Shown: in pieces, positions 8,724-17,339 of the stretch
How positions within the stretch are numbered: position 1 is the first letter of the stretch
How the letters are laid out: every line of letters starts with the position of its first letter
DNA from: Kumtagia ephedrae
GTDB taxonomy: Bacteria; Pseudomonadota; Alphaproteobacteria; Rhizobiales; Rhizobiaceae
Direction of reading: 5' to 3'
NCBI RefSeq assembly: GCF_003012745.1
Contig: NZ_PXYK01000019.1
Span: 62,001-126,000, forward strand
Length of the DNA stretch: 64,000 bases
The notes under the pieces: generated by a model
The model's database searches: none
The model's input: only the letters and a program-made list of their open reading frames with translations
What the model was told of the DNA's origin: nothing
Position numbers and translations under genes: made by a program

Positions 8724-9030
8724 CGCAGCGCCTTCTCCCTGAAGCCGGCGCTCCGGCATGCGGCCGCGCGCCATGGCCCGCTCGACCACCGGGGCAGCCG
8801 GCGGGGCACCGACGATAGGGCGGCTTCATTTCCGGCCGATGTCTTGGCGCCGGTCGTTCGTATCCATGGATATCCATGCCCGCACCTCCGGGAGCCCGGC
8901 GTCTTTCTTCCGGATCGCTGATAAAAATCTCTACCGCAAGTTACGGTGTCGGTTTCGTTGACACAATCCCGCGCCAATTCTATCCTTTTCGCCTGAAGAT
9001 CGTGTTTTCGCCAGAAGGAGTGAAGATACC
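8724..9030. other. Divergent intergenic region, vgrG / OmpA-like gene
   Basis: A 307-bp gap serving two divergent T6SS transcripts. It contains a good promoter toward the OmpA-like gene (8958-8986) and a perfect 10-bp palindrome ATCCATGGAT at 8862-8871, followed by a repeated ATCCATG. I see no gene in it. Confidence 0.6.
8958..8986 (+). promoter_or_regulatory. Sigma70-type promoter for the plus-strand tss operon
   Basis: TTGACA (8958-8963) and TATCCT (8981-8986) are separated by 17 bp. The -35 is perfect and the -10 matches 4 of 6 positions. The expected start near 8993 gives a short leader to the ATG at 9031, which has AAGGAG upstream. Confidence 0.6.
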
Positions 9031-9555
9031 ATGCGCAAGGCAATATTTGCGTCGGTGCTCGCGGTTACTGGCTTGTCCGGGCTGGACTTCGCGGCAGCCG
9101 ACCCAAACCTGACATCGGAGCAGATCGTCAAGCATTTCGTCGACGAGACAGACCTCGGGGCCAAACGCGGACTGTGTATCGGTACAACCGAGGAATGCAG
9201 CAGGGATCAGCCGGCGCCTGCCGGACTGGACATGCTGATCAACTTCGACCTCGACTCCGCCGAGCTCACCGAGCAGGCCCGCGCCAACCTCGACGAATTC
9301 GCCAAGGCGCTGAAGGACGACAGGCTGCGTTCGGCCACCTTCGTCGTCGAGGGCTATACGGACGCCTCCGGCGACGAGGGCTACAACGACCGGCTGTCGG
9401 AACGGCGCGCACAGGCGGTGACCGCCTTCCTGCTCGCCAACGGCATCCAGCTCGAGAAGGTGGAGGCGGCGGGACGGGGCGAGAGCAATCCGCGCGTCGC
9501 CGATCCGTACGATCCCGTCAACCGGCGCGTCGAGATGCGAATCAAAATCCAGTAA
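9031..9555 (+). CDS. OmpA-family periplasmic protein of the T6SS locus
   Basis: A 174-residue exported protein: a signal peptide of about 23 residues, a linker with two cysteines (LCIGTTEECS), then an OmpA C-terminal domain from about residue 65 (INFDLDSAELT, VVEGYTDASG, YNDRLSERRAQAV), the pattern that binds peptidoglycan. There is no membrane barrel. As first gene of the tss operon it probably helps anchor the apparatus to the cell wall, perhaps helping compensate for the missing TssJ. AAGGAG precedes the ATG. Confidence 0.88.
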   Translation: MRKAIFASVLAVTGLSGLDFAAADPNLTSEQIVKHFVDETDLGAKRGLCIGTTEECSRDQPAPAGLDMLINFDLDSAELTEQARANLDEFAKALKDDRLRSATFVVEGYTDASGDEGYNDRLSERRAQAVTAFLLANGIQLEKVEAAGRGESNPRVADPYDPVNRRVEMRIKIQ

Positions 9556-9655
9556 CGGCGGCGCGTCGTGCCGACACCAAGCTGATACGCAAGGTGCGGT
9601 AAAGTTCCGATCGGGCGTCCGGCCTCCGGACGTCTGATTTGAGACCAAGGCCGCC

Positions 9656-10972
9656 ATGCGATTTGACAGCCTTCTCACTCCCGTCTCGGAGAGCGCGCCC
9701 TGCGGGCCCGATCTCGACGAGATCGGCGACGACCAGTACCTCAACTACGTGCTGGGGGCCGACAACCGGATGCCGGGTCGGTACCTGGACTCGGAGACGG
9801 GAACGCCGTTCGACCGGACGAGCATCGACCTCAAGGCCGAGACGAAGGCGATCGGCGGCTTCCTGGAGCAGTCGCGCGACCTGCGCCTGCTGACGCTGGA
9901 GGCGCGCCTGCAGGCGCTCGCTGGCCAGATCGCCGGCTTCTGCGACTGCGTCCAGGCGATCGCCGCCCTGCTCGACCAGTTCTGGGACGAGGTGCATCCG
10001 AAGGGTTTCGACGGCGACTTCACGCTGCGCCAGAACACCGTCGCCGTGCTCGAGGACCGCACCACGGTCGTGCTGCCGCTGCAATACGCGCCGCTCGTCC
10101 GCGACCAGCGTGCGGGGACGATCAGCCTGCGCGACCACGCGGTGGCGACCGGAACGGCGGCGCGCGAGGGCGAGCGCGTGCTCGACGTCAACCAGATCAT
10201 GGAGACGCTGCGCAGCGAGGCGCACCGCGCCGAGATCGACGCGCTGCACGCCTCGCTGTCGTCCGCCAGGAAGGCGGTGGCGACGATCCGCTCGGCCTTC
10301 GACGAAGGCACCAACTATCAATATTCGCCGGATTTCGAGCTGCTCTCGGGCGTGCTCGGCCAGTTGCTCGCGCTGATCGAGGGCGCGCGCCCCGATCTCG
10401 GCGGCGCCAACGGCCATGCCGTCACCGAGGCCGCGCCGGACGGTTCGGCCGAGATCATCGCCATCGGCGCGGTGCCCGCGGCCGCGCCGGCGAAGGCCGC
10501 GGCGGTGGCCATCGGCGATCACGCCGCGGCGGCGGCGGCGCTGCTGGCCGCCGAGCGGTATTTCGGCCGGGCCGAGCCGTCTTCGCCGGCGCTCATCCTG
10601 GTCCACCAGGCGCGCCTGCTGGTTGGCAAGCCGCTGGTCGCGGCGATCGAGGCGCTGATGCCCGACAATGCCGAATACGCCTCCATCGTCGTCGACGCCG
10701 CTTCCGGCTTCGAGCTGAACATGGCCAAGATGCGGGCGATCACCGACGATTTCGCGGCCGCTGCCGAGGAGCCGGCGGCGGGGAGCGAGACGATTTTTTC
10801 CGCCGGGACACGCGCCGAGGCCGCCGCGCTGCTCGCCGGCGTCGCCACCTATTTCCGGTCGGTCGAGGCGTCCAGCCCGATCCCCATGCTGCTCGGCCGC
10901 GCGGAGCGCTTCATGAGCCAGAGCTTCCAGTCGATCATCGCGGAACTCCTTCCAAAGAAGAACTCCGAATGA
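9656..10972 (+). CDS. tssA: T6SS protein TssA (ImpA N-terminal domain)
   Basis: A 438-residue cytoplasmic protein that binds the baseplate or membrane complex and caps the growing sheath and tube. The ImpA_N domain covers about residues 5-130 (SESAPCGPDLDEIGDDQYLN onward). The C-terminal motif (SSPxxxLLxRAxxLxxxSFxxIxxEL) appears twice, near residues 310-335 and 400-430, so this tail seems duplicated. It lies 100 bp after the OmpA-like gene and 78 bp before tssB. Confidence 0.92.
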   Translation: MRFDSLLTPVSESAPCGPDLDEIGDDQYLNYVLGADNRMPGRYLDSETGTPFDRTSIDLKAETKAIGGFLEQSRDLRLLTLEARLQALAGQIAGFCDCVQAIAALLDQFWDEVHPKGFDGDFTLRQNTVAVLEDRTTVVLPLQYAPLVRDQRAGTISLRDHAVATGTAAREGERVLDVNQIMETLRSEAHRAEIDALHASLSSARKAVATIRSAFDEGTNYQYSPDFELLSGVLGQLLALIEGARPDLGGANGHAVTEAAPDGSAEIIAIGAVPAAAPAKAAAVAIGDHAAAAAALLAAERYFGRAEPSSPALILVHQARLLVGKPLVAAIEALMPDNAEYASIVVDAASGFELNMAKMRAITDDFAAAAEEPAAGSETIFSAGTRAEAAALLAGVATYFRSVEASSPIPMLLGRAERFMSQSFQSIIAELLPKKNSE

Positions 10973-11050
10973 CCCAAGTCGTTTCCCGGAATCCGTTTGA
11001 CAAGCCGCGAACAATTCGTGTTCCATTCCGAATTAAAGAGGAGATGAGCA

Positions 11051-11590
11051 ATGTCTGACAGCGGGCAGAAATTCATAAAGCGCAATCGTCCTCCTCGCGT
11101 GCAAATATCCTACGAGGACCCTTACAACGCCGAGAAGCAAGTCGAGCTTCCTTTCGTTATGGGAATACTTTCAGACCTGTCCGGTAATGCATCGAAGGTC
11201 AGCAAGCCTCCCATGGCCGAACGGAAATTCTCCAACGTCGACATGGACAATTTCGATGACTACATGGCGAGCGTCGAGCCGGCCGTGTCGTTCCGGGTCG
11301 CCAATAGGCTGGGCGGCGACGGAAACGAGCAGCTCGGCGTCAATCTCACCTTCAAGCGGATGGACGATTTCACGCCCGGCATGATCGCCAGGCAGATCCC
11401 CGCCCTGCGGGCGCTGCTGGAGGCGCGCGAGCAGCTCGCGAACCTGCAGCGCTACATGGACGGCAAGGTGGCCGCGGAGGATCAGATCAAGCGGCTGCTC
11501 GCCGACCCGCAGATGATGCAGGCGCTGAAGGAGCGGCGCGATGCGACGGCCATGACCGGCGCGGCCGACGAAGCTGAAGGCAACGCATAA
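11051..11590 (+). CDS. tssB: T6SS sheath small subunit TssB/VipA
   Basis: A 179-residue cytoplasmic protein that forms the contractile sheath with TssC. Typical family features are the N-terminal RVQISYE segment, LPFVMGILSDLSG, the FSNVDMDNFDDYM region and the C-terminal helix that interlocks with TssC. GAGGAG lies 8 bp before the ATG at 11051. tssC follows after 36 bp with a GTG start. Confidence 0.96.
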   Translation: MSDSGQKFIKRNRPPRVQISYEDPYNAEKQVELPFVMGILSDLSGNASKVSKPPMAERKFSNVDMDNFDDYMASVEPAVSFRVANRLGGDGNEQLGVNLTFKRMDDFTPGMIARQIPALRALLEAREQLANLQRYMDGKVAAEDQIKRLLADPQMMQALKERRDATAMTGAADEAEGNA

Positions 11591-11626
11591 CGCCGCTGCG
11601 GCGGAACAACAGGCGAGGCAAACACA

Positions 11627-13123
11627 GTGGCTACCGAACTTTCCCCGGAAAAGGCCGCAATCGGCGGCACCGCCCTTCAGGAAATCGACGATTTCTCGGC
11701 CCTCCTGAAGCAGAGCTTCAAACCGCGCAGCGAGCGTGCGGCCACCGAGGTCGAGAACGCCGTCAACACGCTGGTCCAGCAGGCGCTGGCCGATTCCAGC
11801 CTGATCAAGGACGACGTGCTCGACACGCTCGACGAGATGATCGCGCGGCTCGACGAAAAGCTCAGCGCACAGGTCAACGAGATCCTGCACAACGAGACGT
11901 TCCAGCAGATCGAAAGCGCCTGGCGCGGGCTGCACTACATCGTCTTCAACTCCGAGACGGACGCGACCCTGAAGCTGCGCGTCATGAACGTCTCCAAGCA
12001 GGAACTCTACCGCGACCTGCGCCTCTATCCCGATGCCAAATGGGACCAGAGCCCGCTGTTCAAGGCGGTCTACGAACAGGAGTTCGGCACGCTCGGCGGC
12101 CATCCCTTCGGCTGCATCATCGGCGATTACCATTTCGACCATTCGGCGGTCGACATCCGGCTGCTGCGCGATCTCGGCAAGGTCGCCGCCGCGGCGCACG
12201 CGCCGCTGATCTCGGGCGCGGCGCCATCGCTGATGGGCATGGATTCCTGGACGGAGCTGATGAACCCGCGCGACCTCAGCAAGGTCTTCGACACGCCCGA
12301 CTATGCGGCGTGGAAGTCGCTGCGCGATTCGGAGAACTCCCGCTATGTCGGGCTGTGCATGCCGCGCGTGCTCGCCCGCGAGCCCTATGGCGCGAAGTCG
12401 CTGCCGGTCGAGGAATTCGCCTTCGAGGAGCAGACGGACGGACATTCGGGACAGAAATACGCCTGGATGAACGCCGCCTATGCCATGGCCGCCAACATCA
12501 ACCGCGCCTACAAGGAATATGGCTGGACGGTGCGTATCCGCGGCGTCCAGTCGGGCGGCGAGGTCATCAACCTGCCGACGCACACCTTCCCCACCGACGA
12601 CGGCAGCGTCGACCTGAAATGCCCGACGGAAATCGCCATCACCGACCGCCGCGAGAACGAGCTGTCGCGGTCGGGACTGCTGCCGCTGATCCATCGCAAG
12701 AACACCGACAAGGCAGCCTTCATCGGCGCGCAGTCGCTGTACCGGCCGAAGAAATACGACAAGGAGGAAGCAACCGCCGCCGACAATCTGTCGGCGCGCA
12801 TCCCCTACATGTTCGCGATATCGCGCTTCAGCCACTATCTCAAATGCATGGTGCGCGACCAGATCGGCGAGACCAAGGAGCGCGACGAACTGGAAGGCTG
12901 GCTGCAAAGCTGGATAAACCAGTATGTCGACGCCGACCCGGCCAACTCGACGGTCCAGACGAAAGCGCGCAAGCCGCTTGCGGCCGCCCGCGTGGACGTT
13001 TTCGAAGATGCGGAGAACCCCGGTTTTTACGGGGCACGGTTCTATCTACGCCCGCATTTCCAACTGGAAGGAATGGATATCGGCATGAGCCTGGTTTCCC
13101 GGCTGCCCGCAAAGGCAGGGTGA
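11627..13123 (+). CDS. tssC: T6SS sheath large subunit TssC/VipB
   Basis: A 498-residue sheath protein that begins with GTG (GTGGCTACC). Family landmarks include IESAWRGLHYIVFN, LGGHPFGCIIGDYHFDH, AAHAPLISGAAPSLMGM and the C-terminal FYLRPHFQLEGMDIGMSLVS. Length fits TssC. It is contracted with TssB to drive the Hcp/VgrG needle and is later disassembled by ClpV, encoded in the same operon. 86 bp separate it from hcp. Confidence 0.97.
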   Translation: MATELSPEKAAIGGTALQEIDDFSALLKQSFKPRSERAATEVENAVNTLVQQALADSSLIKDDVLDTLDEMIARLDEKLSAQVNEILHNETFQQIESAWRGLHYIVFNSETDATLKLRVMNVSKQELYRDLRLYPDAKWDQSPLFKAVYEQEFGTLGGHPFGCIIGDYHFDHSAVDIRLLRDLGKVAAAAHAPLISGAAPSLMGMDSWTELMNPRDLSKVFDTPDYAAWKSLRDSENSRYVGLCMPRVLAREPYGAKSLPVEEFAFEEQTDGHSGQKYAWMNAAYAMAANINRAYKEYGWTVRIRGVQSGGEVINLPTHTFPTDDGSVDLKCPTEIAITDRRENELSRSGLLPLIHRKNTDKAAFIGAQSLYRPKKYDKEEATAADNLSARIPYMFAISRFSHYLKCMVRDQIGETKERDELEGWLQSWINQYVDADPANSTVQTKARKPLAAARVDVFEDAENPGFYGARFYLRPHFQLEGMDIGMSLVSRLPAKAG

Positions 13124-13166
13124 CCATACGACCTCGGCCGAATCCAGAGAGCATCGACACCATGTG

Positions 13167-13189
13167 AACGGCGTTTAAAGGCCGCCGTT
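13167..13189 (+). other. Small stem-loop ahead of hcp
   Basis: A 7-bp inverted repeat (AACGGCG, 13167-13173; CGCCGTT, 13183-13189) with a 9-nt loop in the tssC-hcp gap, just before the hcp ribosome site (AGGAGG, 13198-13203). No T-run follows. It could be a processing or stability element for the hcp message. Confidence 0.45.
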
Positions 13190-13209
13190 TCCCTGTCAGG
13201 AGGACTGCA

Positions 13210-13698
13210 ATGGCGCAAGACATGTTTATCAAGATCGGGACCCTCAAGGGCGAGGCCCAGGACGATCAATTTCCTGCCTGGGTGGACGTGCTTGCATGGT
13301 CGCTCGGCGGCGCGCAGAGCGGCACCGCCCACCAGGGCGGCGGCATGGGCGGCGGCAAGGTGAGCTTGCAGGACTTTTCCTTCACCAAGTACACCGACGT
13401 CCTCTCGCCGAAGATCTGGGGCCACATGTGCGACGGCAAGCACTTCCCGACCGTCGAATTCAAGGCCCGCAAGGCCGGCGGCAAACCCTTCGTCTATCTC
13501 GAGATCAAGATGGAGGACGCGATCGTCACCAGCGTGTCGACCGGCGGCAGCGGCGGCGAGGACCGGACGACCGAGAACGTCACCTTCAACTTCAAGAAGT
13601 ACACGATCAAGTACAATCAGCAGTCGAAGAGAGGCGATCTCGAAGTCTCCGACGAGTACTGGTACGACATGGCCAAGAGCAAGGGCTCGATGGCCTAG
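13210..13698 (+). CDS. hcp: T6SS tube protein Hcp (TssD)
   Basis: A 162-residue protein whose hexamers stack into the secreted tube. It shows the usual N-terminus (DMFIKIGTLKGEAQD), HQGGGMGGGKVSLQDFSFTK and VTFNFKKYTIKYNQQ. A very strong AGGAGG lies 6 bp before the ATG. Its own leader stem-loop and a terminator-like hairpin just after the stop suggest that hcp is transcribed or kept at a higher level than its operon partners, as expected for a tube subunit. Confidence 0.97.
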   Translation: MAQDMFIKIGTLKGEAQDDQFPAWVDVLAWSLGGAQSGTAHQGGGMGGGKVSLQDFSFTKYTDVLSPKIWGHMCDGKHFPTVEFKARKAGGKPFVYLEIKMEDAIVTSVSTGGSGGEDRTTENVTFNFKKYTIKYNQQSKRGDLEVSDEYWYDMAKSKGSMA

Positions 13699-13733
13699 CC
13701 CTTCGGCGACGGCGTTTGCCAAGGCCGTTTTCT

Positions 13734-13763
13734 CCCGGGCTGCCGTCTTGGCGGCAGCCCGGG
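13734..13763 (+). terminator. Hairpin terminator/attenuator after hcp
   Basis: A perfect 12-bp stem (CCCGGGCTGCCG, 13734-13745; complement 13752-13763) with a 6-nt loop is followed by TTT. The very strong stem and short T-run suggest partial termination or 3' end protection, which would set hcp expression apart from tssE onward. Confidence 0.7.
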
Positions 13764-13802
13764 TTTCCGCACGCGATGCCGCCCTGATGATGCGGATGCC
13801 CC

Positions 13803-14351
13803 ATGCGAAAAGCCAGAGGTGACAGGCAGTACCAGGCGCCGCTGATGTCGGCGTTCCGCGACGCTTTCGAGGCGCGCGACGCCAAGGACAGCCGCGTGCG
13901 CATCGTCGACGGCGAACGGGTCATCGAAGGCCGCCTTCCGCGCCAGCGCCGCGGCGACGAGCCGGCGCTGAAGCGCGACCTGTCGATCGACCTGGTGGCG
14001 CTGCTGAACACCATCAACCTCGCCTCGACCGTGCCGCTCGAGACGCTCCACTACGTCAGCGATTCGGTGCTCAACTACGGCCTGCCGGACATCACCCACC
14101 TGACCAGCGAGGAGGCCGGCGTCGACGCCATCCGCGACCAGCTGGTCCACGCGCTCTCGACCTACGAGCCGCGCATCATCGCCGACACCATCCATGTCGA
14201 CAAGGAGGTGCGCACCAACGAGATCGATCAGCGGGTGCAGTTCACGGTCTCCTGCGAGATGGCCTGCACGCCGGTCGACGTTCCCGTCACCTTCGTCGCC
14301 GAGCTGGAAGTCAGCTCCGGCAAGGTCAACGTCATGCGACTTCCGACATAG
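13803..14351 (+). CDS. tssE: T6SS baseplate protein TssE (gp25-like)
   Basis: A 182-residue cytoplasmic baseplate wedge protein with a gp25/lysozyme-like fold. It has the conserved LSIDLVALLNT and TLHYVSDSVLNYGLPDI segments and the TYEPRI motif (about residues 120-125) needed in the gp25 family for sheath attachment. It is 7 bp from the start of tssF. Confidence 0.93.
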   Translation: MRKARGDRQYQAPLMSAFRDAFEARDAKDSRVRIVDGERVIEGRLPRQRRGDEPALKRDLSIDLVALLNTINLASTVPLETLHYVSDSVLNYGLPDITHLTSEEAGVDAIRDQLVHALSTYEPRIIADTIHVDKEVRTNEIDQRVQFTVSCEMACTPVDVPVTFVAELEVSSGKVNVMRLPT

Positions 14352-14358
14352 GCCGGCC

Positions 14359-16311
14359 ATGAACCGTGACTTCCTCGACCTCTATCAGCTGGAGTTGAAG
14401 CAGCTCTACGAGAAGTCGCGCCAGTTCGCCGAGGAATATCCCGGCGTGGCGCGCCGGCTCGGCGGGCTTATCGAGGACAAGATGGACCCCGGCATCGCCG
14501 GCCTGCTGGAGGGCGCCGCCTTCATGGCGGCGCGCGTCCAACTCAAGATCAGGAGCGAATTCTCCGAATTCACCTCGGCGCTGCTCGACCAGGTGCTGCC
14601 GGACTATCTGGCGCCGATCCCGTCGGCAGCGCTGGTCGAGGTCTCGCCGTCCTTCGACGATGCCAATCTCCGGAACGGCATCCGCTTCGACGCGGGCTCC
14701 GCCGTCGACGCCGTCTATGTCGAGCAGCAGAAACGGATCTCCTGCCGCTTCCGCCTGTGCAATCCGCTTGCGATCTGGCCGCTGCACCTGGAGGCGGCGC
14801 AGTATTTCGCGGCACCCCCGCCGCTGCAGGCGCTCGGGCTGGAGATCCTGCCGGGCGTCACGGCCGGGCTGCGGCTCGGCTTCCGCTGCAGGACCACCAA
14901 GCTGGAGGACGACAAGCCGGGCGTCGCCCCGCCGGGCGCGCCGGTGAGCGAGCTTTCGCTCGACGCGCTGCCGATCCGCCTGGTCGGCACCGCGGTCGAT
15001 GCGGTAGCCCTCTACGAGCAGCTCTTCGCCAACTGCCGGCGGATCACGCTGCGCTATCTCGACGAGTTCGGCGACCCGCATTTCGTGCCGCTGCCGCCGG
15101 AGGCGCTGCGCCAGATCGGCTTCGAGGCGGACGATTCGCTGTTCGGCCAGAACGGCCGGGTCTTCCAGGGATTTTCGCTGCTGCGCGACTTCTTCGCCTT
15201 CCCGCAGCACTTCCTCGGCTTCCGGCTCGAAGGGCTGCGCCGGGCGCTCGCGCAGGTCAGGGCGATTGCGTTCGACCTGTTGTTCGAATTCGACGCGGCG
15301 GTGCCGCGGCTGGCCTCAGTAGTGCGGCCGCAGAGCTTCTCCCTCTACAGCGCCACCATCGCCAACCTGTTCGAGATGCAGTGCAGCCGCGTGCCGATCC
15401 GCCGCAACGAGGCGGAGCACCATGTGGTCGCCGACCGGAGCCACTGGCTGGACTACGAAATCTGCAGCGTGCTCGACGTCTTCGCCCACTACAGCGGCAG
15501 CAGCGACAAGGTGCGCGTGTTTCCGCTCTACAGCCTGCCGACCGACAACACGCCGCTCGGCGAGGCCTTATCCTACACGGTGCGGCGGCTGCCGCGGCGC
15601 GAGACCATCCAGGAGCAGCGGGTCGGGGCGCGCACCGGCTATGTCGGCTCGGAAGTGTTCCTGTCGCTGCGCGAACCCGTCGACATCGACGAGACGGAGC
15701 GGGTGCGCGAGCTGAGCGTGCGGGCGCTCGTCTCCAACCGCCATCTCACCGAGCAGCTGCCGGTGGGCGAGGCAGGCACCGATTTCCATCTCGTCGACAA
15801 CACGTCGCTGCCGCTCAGATGCCTCGCCGGCCCGACGGCACCGCGCGAATCCGTGCTCACGCTGGAGCGGCGGCAGCGCGGCGGCACGCCGCCCGGCACG
15901 ATCGCCTGGAGGCTGGTCAACCTGCTGGCGCTCAACCATCTCGGCCTCACCGACCGCAATCCGCAGGACCGCGCCGGCGGGTTGCGCGAACTGCTCGGCC
16001 TGTTCGCCGACCTCTCCGACGTCGTCACCGAGCGGCGCATCCGCGGCATCCTCGGCGTGTCGAGCCGGCCGATCATAAGGCGGCTGCGGCAGGCCAACGG
16101 CTTCAACGCGGCGCGTGGCGTCGAGATCACCGTCAGGTTCGACGAGCGCGCCTTCGAGGGCAACGGCATCATGCTGCTGGGCGCGGCGCTCGACCGCTTC
16201 TTCGCCGAATACACCTCGATCAACAGCTTTACCGAGACGGTGATCGAATCGGCGCAGCGCGGCATCGTCAAGCGCTGGCCGCCGCGCGCCGGCAACGGCG
16301 AGCCGCTATGA
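14359..16311 (+). CDS. tssF: T6SS baseplate protein TssF (VasA/ImpG)
   Basis: A 650-residue baseplate subunit that joins TssG, TssE and TssK. The true N-terminus is MNRDFLDLYQLELKQLYEKS at 14359, typical of the family; the frame is open further upstream only as an overlap with tssE. Family landmarks include EEYPGVARRLGG, DPGIAGLLEGAAFMAARVQ and a C-terminal GxxLLGAALDRFFAEYTSIN. Its stop overlaps the tssG start (ATGA at 16308-16311). Confidence 0.95.
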   Translation: MNRDFLDLYQLELKQLYEKSRQFAEEYPGVARRLGGLIEDKMDPGIAGLLEGAAFMAARVQLKIRSEFSEFTSALLDQVLPDYLAPIPSAALVEVSPSFDDANLRNGIRFDAGSAVDAVYVEQQKRISCRFRLCNPLAIWPLHLEAAQYFAAPPPLQALGLEILPGVTAGLRLGFRCRTTKLEDDKPGVAPPGAPVSELSLDALPIRLVGTAVDAVALYEQLFANCRRITLRYLDEFGDPHFVPLPPEALRQIGFEADDSLFGQNGRVFQGFSLLRDFFAFPQHFLGFRLEGLRRALAQVRAIAFDLLFEFDAAVPRLASVVRPQSFSLYSATIANLFEMQCSRVPIRRNEAEHHVVADRSHWLDYEICSVLDVFAHYSGSSDKVRVFPLYSLPTDNTPLGEALSYTVRRLPRRETIQEQRVGARTGYVGSEVFLSLREPVDIDETERVRELSVRALVSNRHLTEQLPVGEAGTDFHLVDNTSLPLRCLAGPTAPRESVLTLERRQRGGTPPGTIAWRLVNLLALNHLGLTDRNPQDRAGGLRELLGLFADLSDVVTERRIRGILGVSSRPIIRRLRQANGFNAARGVEITVRFDERAFEGNGIMLLGAALDRFFAEYTSINSFTETVIESAQRGIVKRWPPRAGNGEPL

Positions 16312-17339
16312 GCTACCGCGACGGCCTGCGCGCCGACCCCCACGGCTTCGACTTCTTCGCCGCCCTGCGCGAGCTGGAGCGCTCGGCTCCGGACAAGCCG
16401 CGCATCGGCGAGAACAGCGTGCTGGCGGAGGAGATCGTCAGCCTCGGCCAGGACCCGTTCCTCGACTTCCCGGGTTCCAACCTCACCGGCTACGAGGACG
16501 TTTCCGGGCGGGCGCGCATCAGGACGCGCTTCCTCGGCTATTTCGGCCCGCAGGGCGCGCTGCCGCTCAGCACCACGGCCGACGCCCAGCACTGGTCGTC
16601 GCAGCACGATCCCTCCTTCGTCCACTTCACCGACATCTTCGCCAACCGTTTCCTGCAGCTGTTCTTCCGCGCCTGGGCGGACGCCCGGCCGATCGCCCAG
16701 GCCGACCGTCCGGATGCCGACCGCTTCATCCGCTATGTCGGCGCCTTCACCGGAACGGGATCGGACGCCTTCCTCGACCGCGACCGCGTCGCCGACGTCG
16801 CCAAGGTCTCCTTCGCCGGCCTGACCGGGTCGCGGATCAAGAGCGCGGTGCGGCTGCGGCAACTGATCGAAGGCATCCTTCAGGTCGTGGCGGAGATCGA
16901 GGAGCGGGTCGGGAGCTGGCTGGTGTTCGAGCCGTCCGACCAGATGGCGCTCGGCGCCCGCCATTCCGGCCTGGGCGTCGATGCGGCGCTCGGCGTGCGC
17001 GCCTATTCCATCAACGACAAGATCCGTCTGCGCATCACCGCAAAAAGCCTCGATCAGTACCGCCGGCTGCTGCCGGCCGGCGACCTCTCGGAGATCCTCG
17101 CCGACCTGATCTTCCACTATCTCGGCCACCGCTTCGACTTCGACGTGGAGCTGGGACTGGCCGCCGAGCTGGCGCCGCCGGTCAGGCTCGGCGTGTCGGG
17201 CGAGCTCGGCTGGACGTCCTGGATGGCGCCGATGAAACCGGACGAGCCGGGAAAGACCTACCTGCGCGATGCGCGCTTCGATCCGATGGAGCGGCGGCGC
17301 GATGCCGCCGCCAGGAACCAGGCCGGGAGGACGCCATGA
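16308..17339 (+). CDS. tssG: T6SS baseplate protein TssG (VasB/ImpH)
   Basis: A 343-residue baseplate subunit. It starts MSYRDGLRADPHGFDFFAAL and contains the family's GYFGPQGALPLSTTADAQ and FVHFTDIFANRFLQLFFRAW stretches, followed by the C-terminal LGWTSWM motif. It overlaps both neighbours by 4 bp (tssF and clpV), so the three are translationally coupled. The start is fixed by the overlap. Confidence 0.95.
   Translation: MSYRDGLRADPHGFDFFAALRELERSAPDKPRIGENSVLAEEIVSLGQDPFLDFPGSNLTGYEDVSGRARIRTRFLGYFGPQGALPLSTTADAQHWSSQHDPSFVHFTDIFANRFLQLFFRAWADARPIAQADRPDADRFIRYVGAFTGTGSDAFLDRDRVADVAKVSFAGLTGSRIKSAVRLRQLIEGILQVVAEIEERVGSWLVFEPSDQMALGARHSGLGVDAALGVRAYSINDKIRLRITAKSLDQYRRLLPAGDLSEILADLIFHYLGHRFDFDVELGLAAELAPPVRLGVSGELGWTSWMAPMKPDEPGKTYLRDARFDPMERRRDAAARNQAGRTP

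Noticed and set aside
6975-8921. A 648-codon plus-strand frame opposite vgrG
   Set aside because: Shadow of vgrG; composition Leu/Val/Asp/Arg-rich without motifs.
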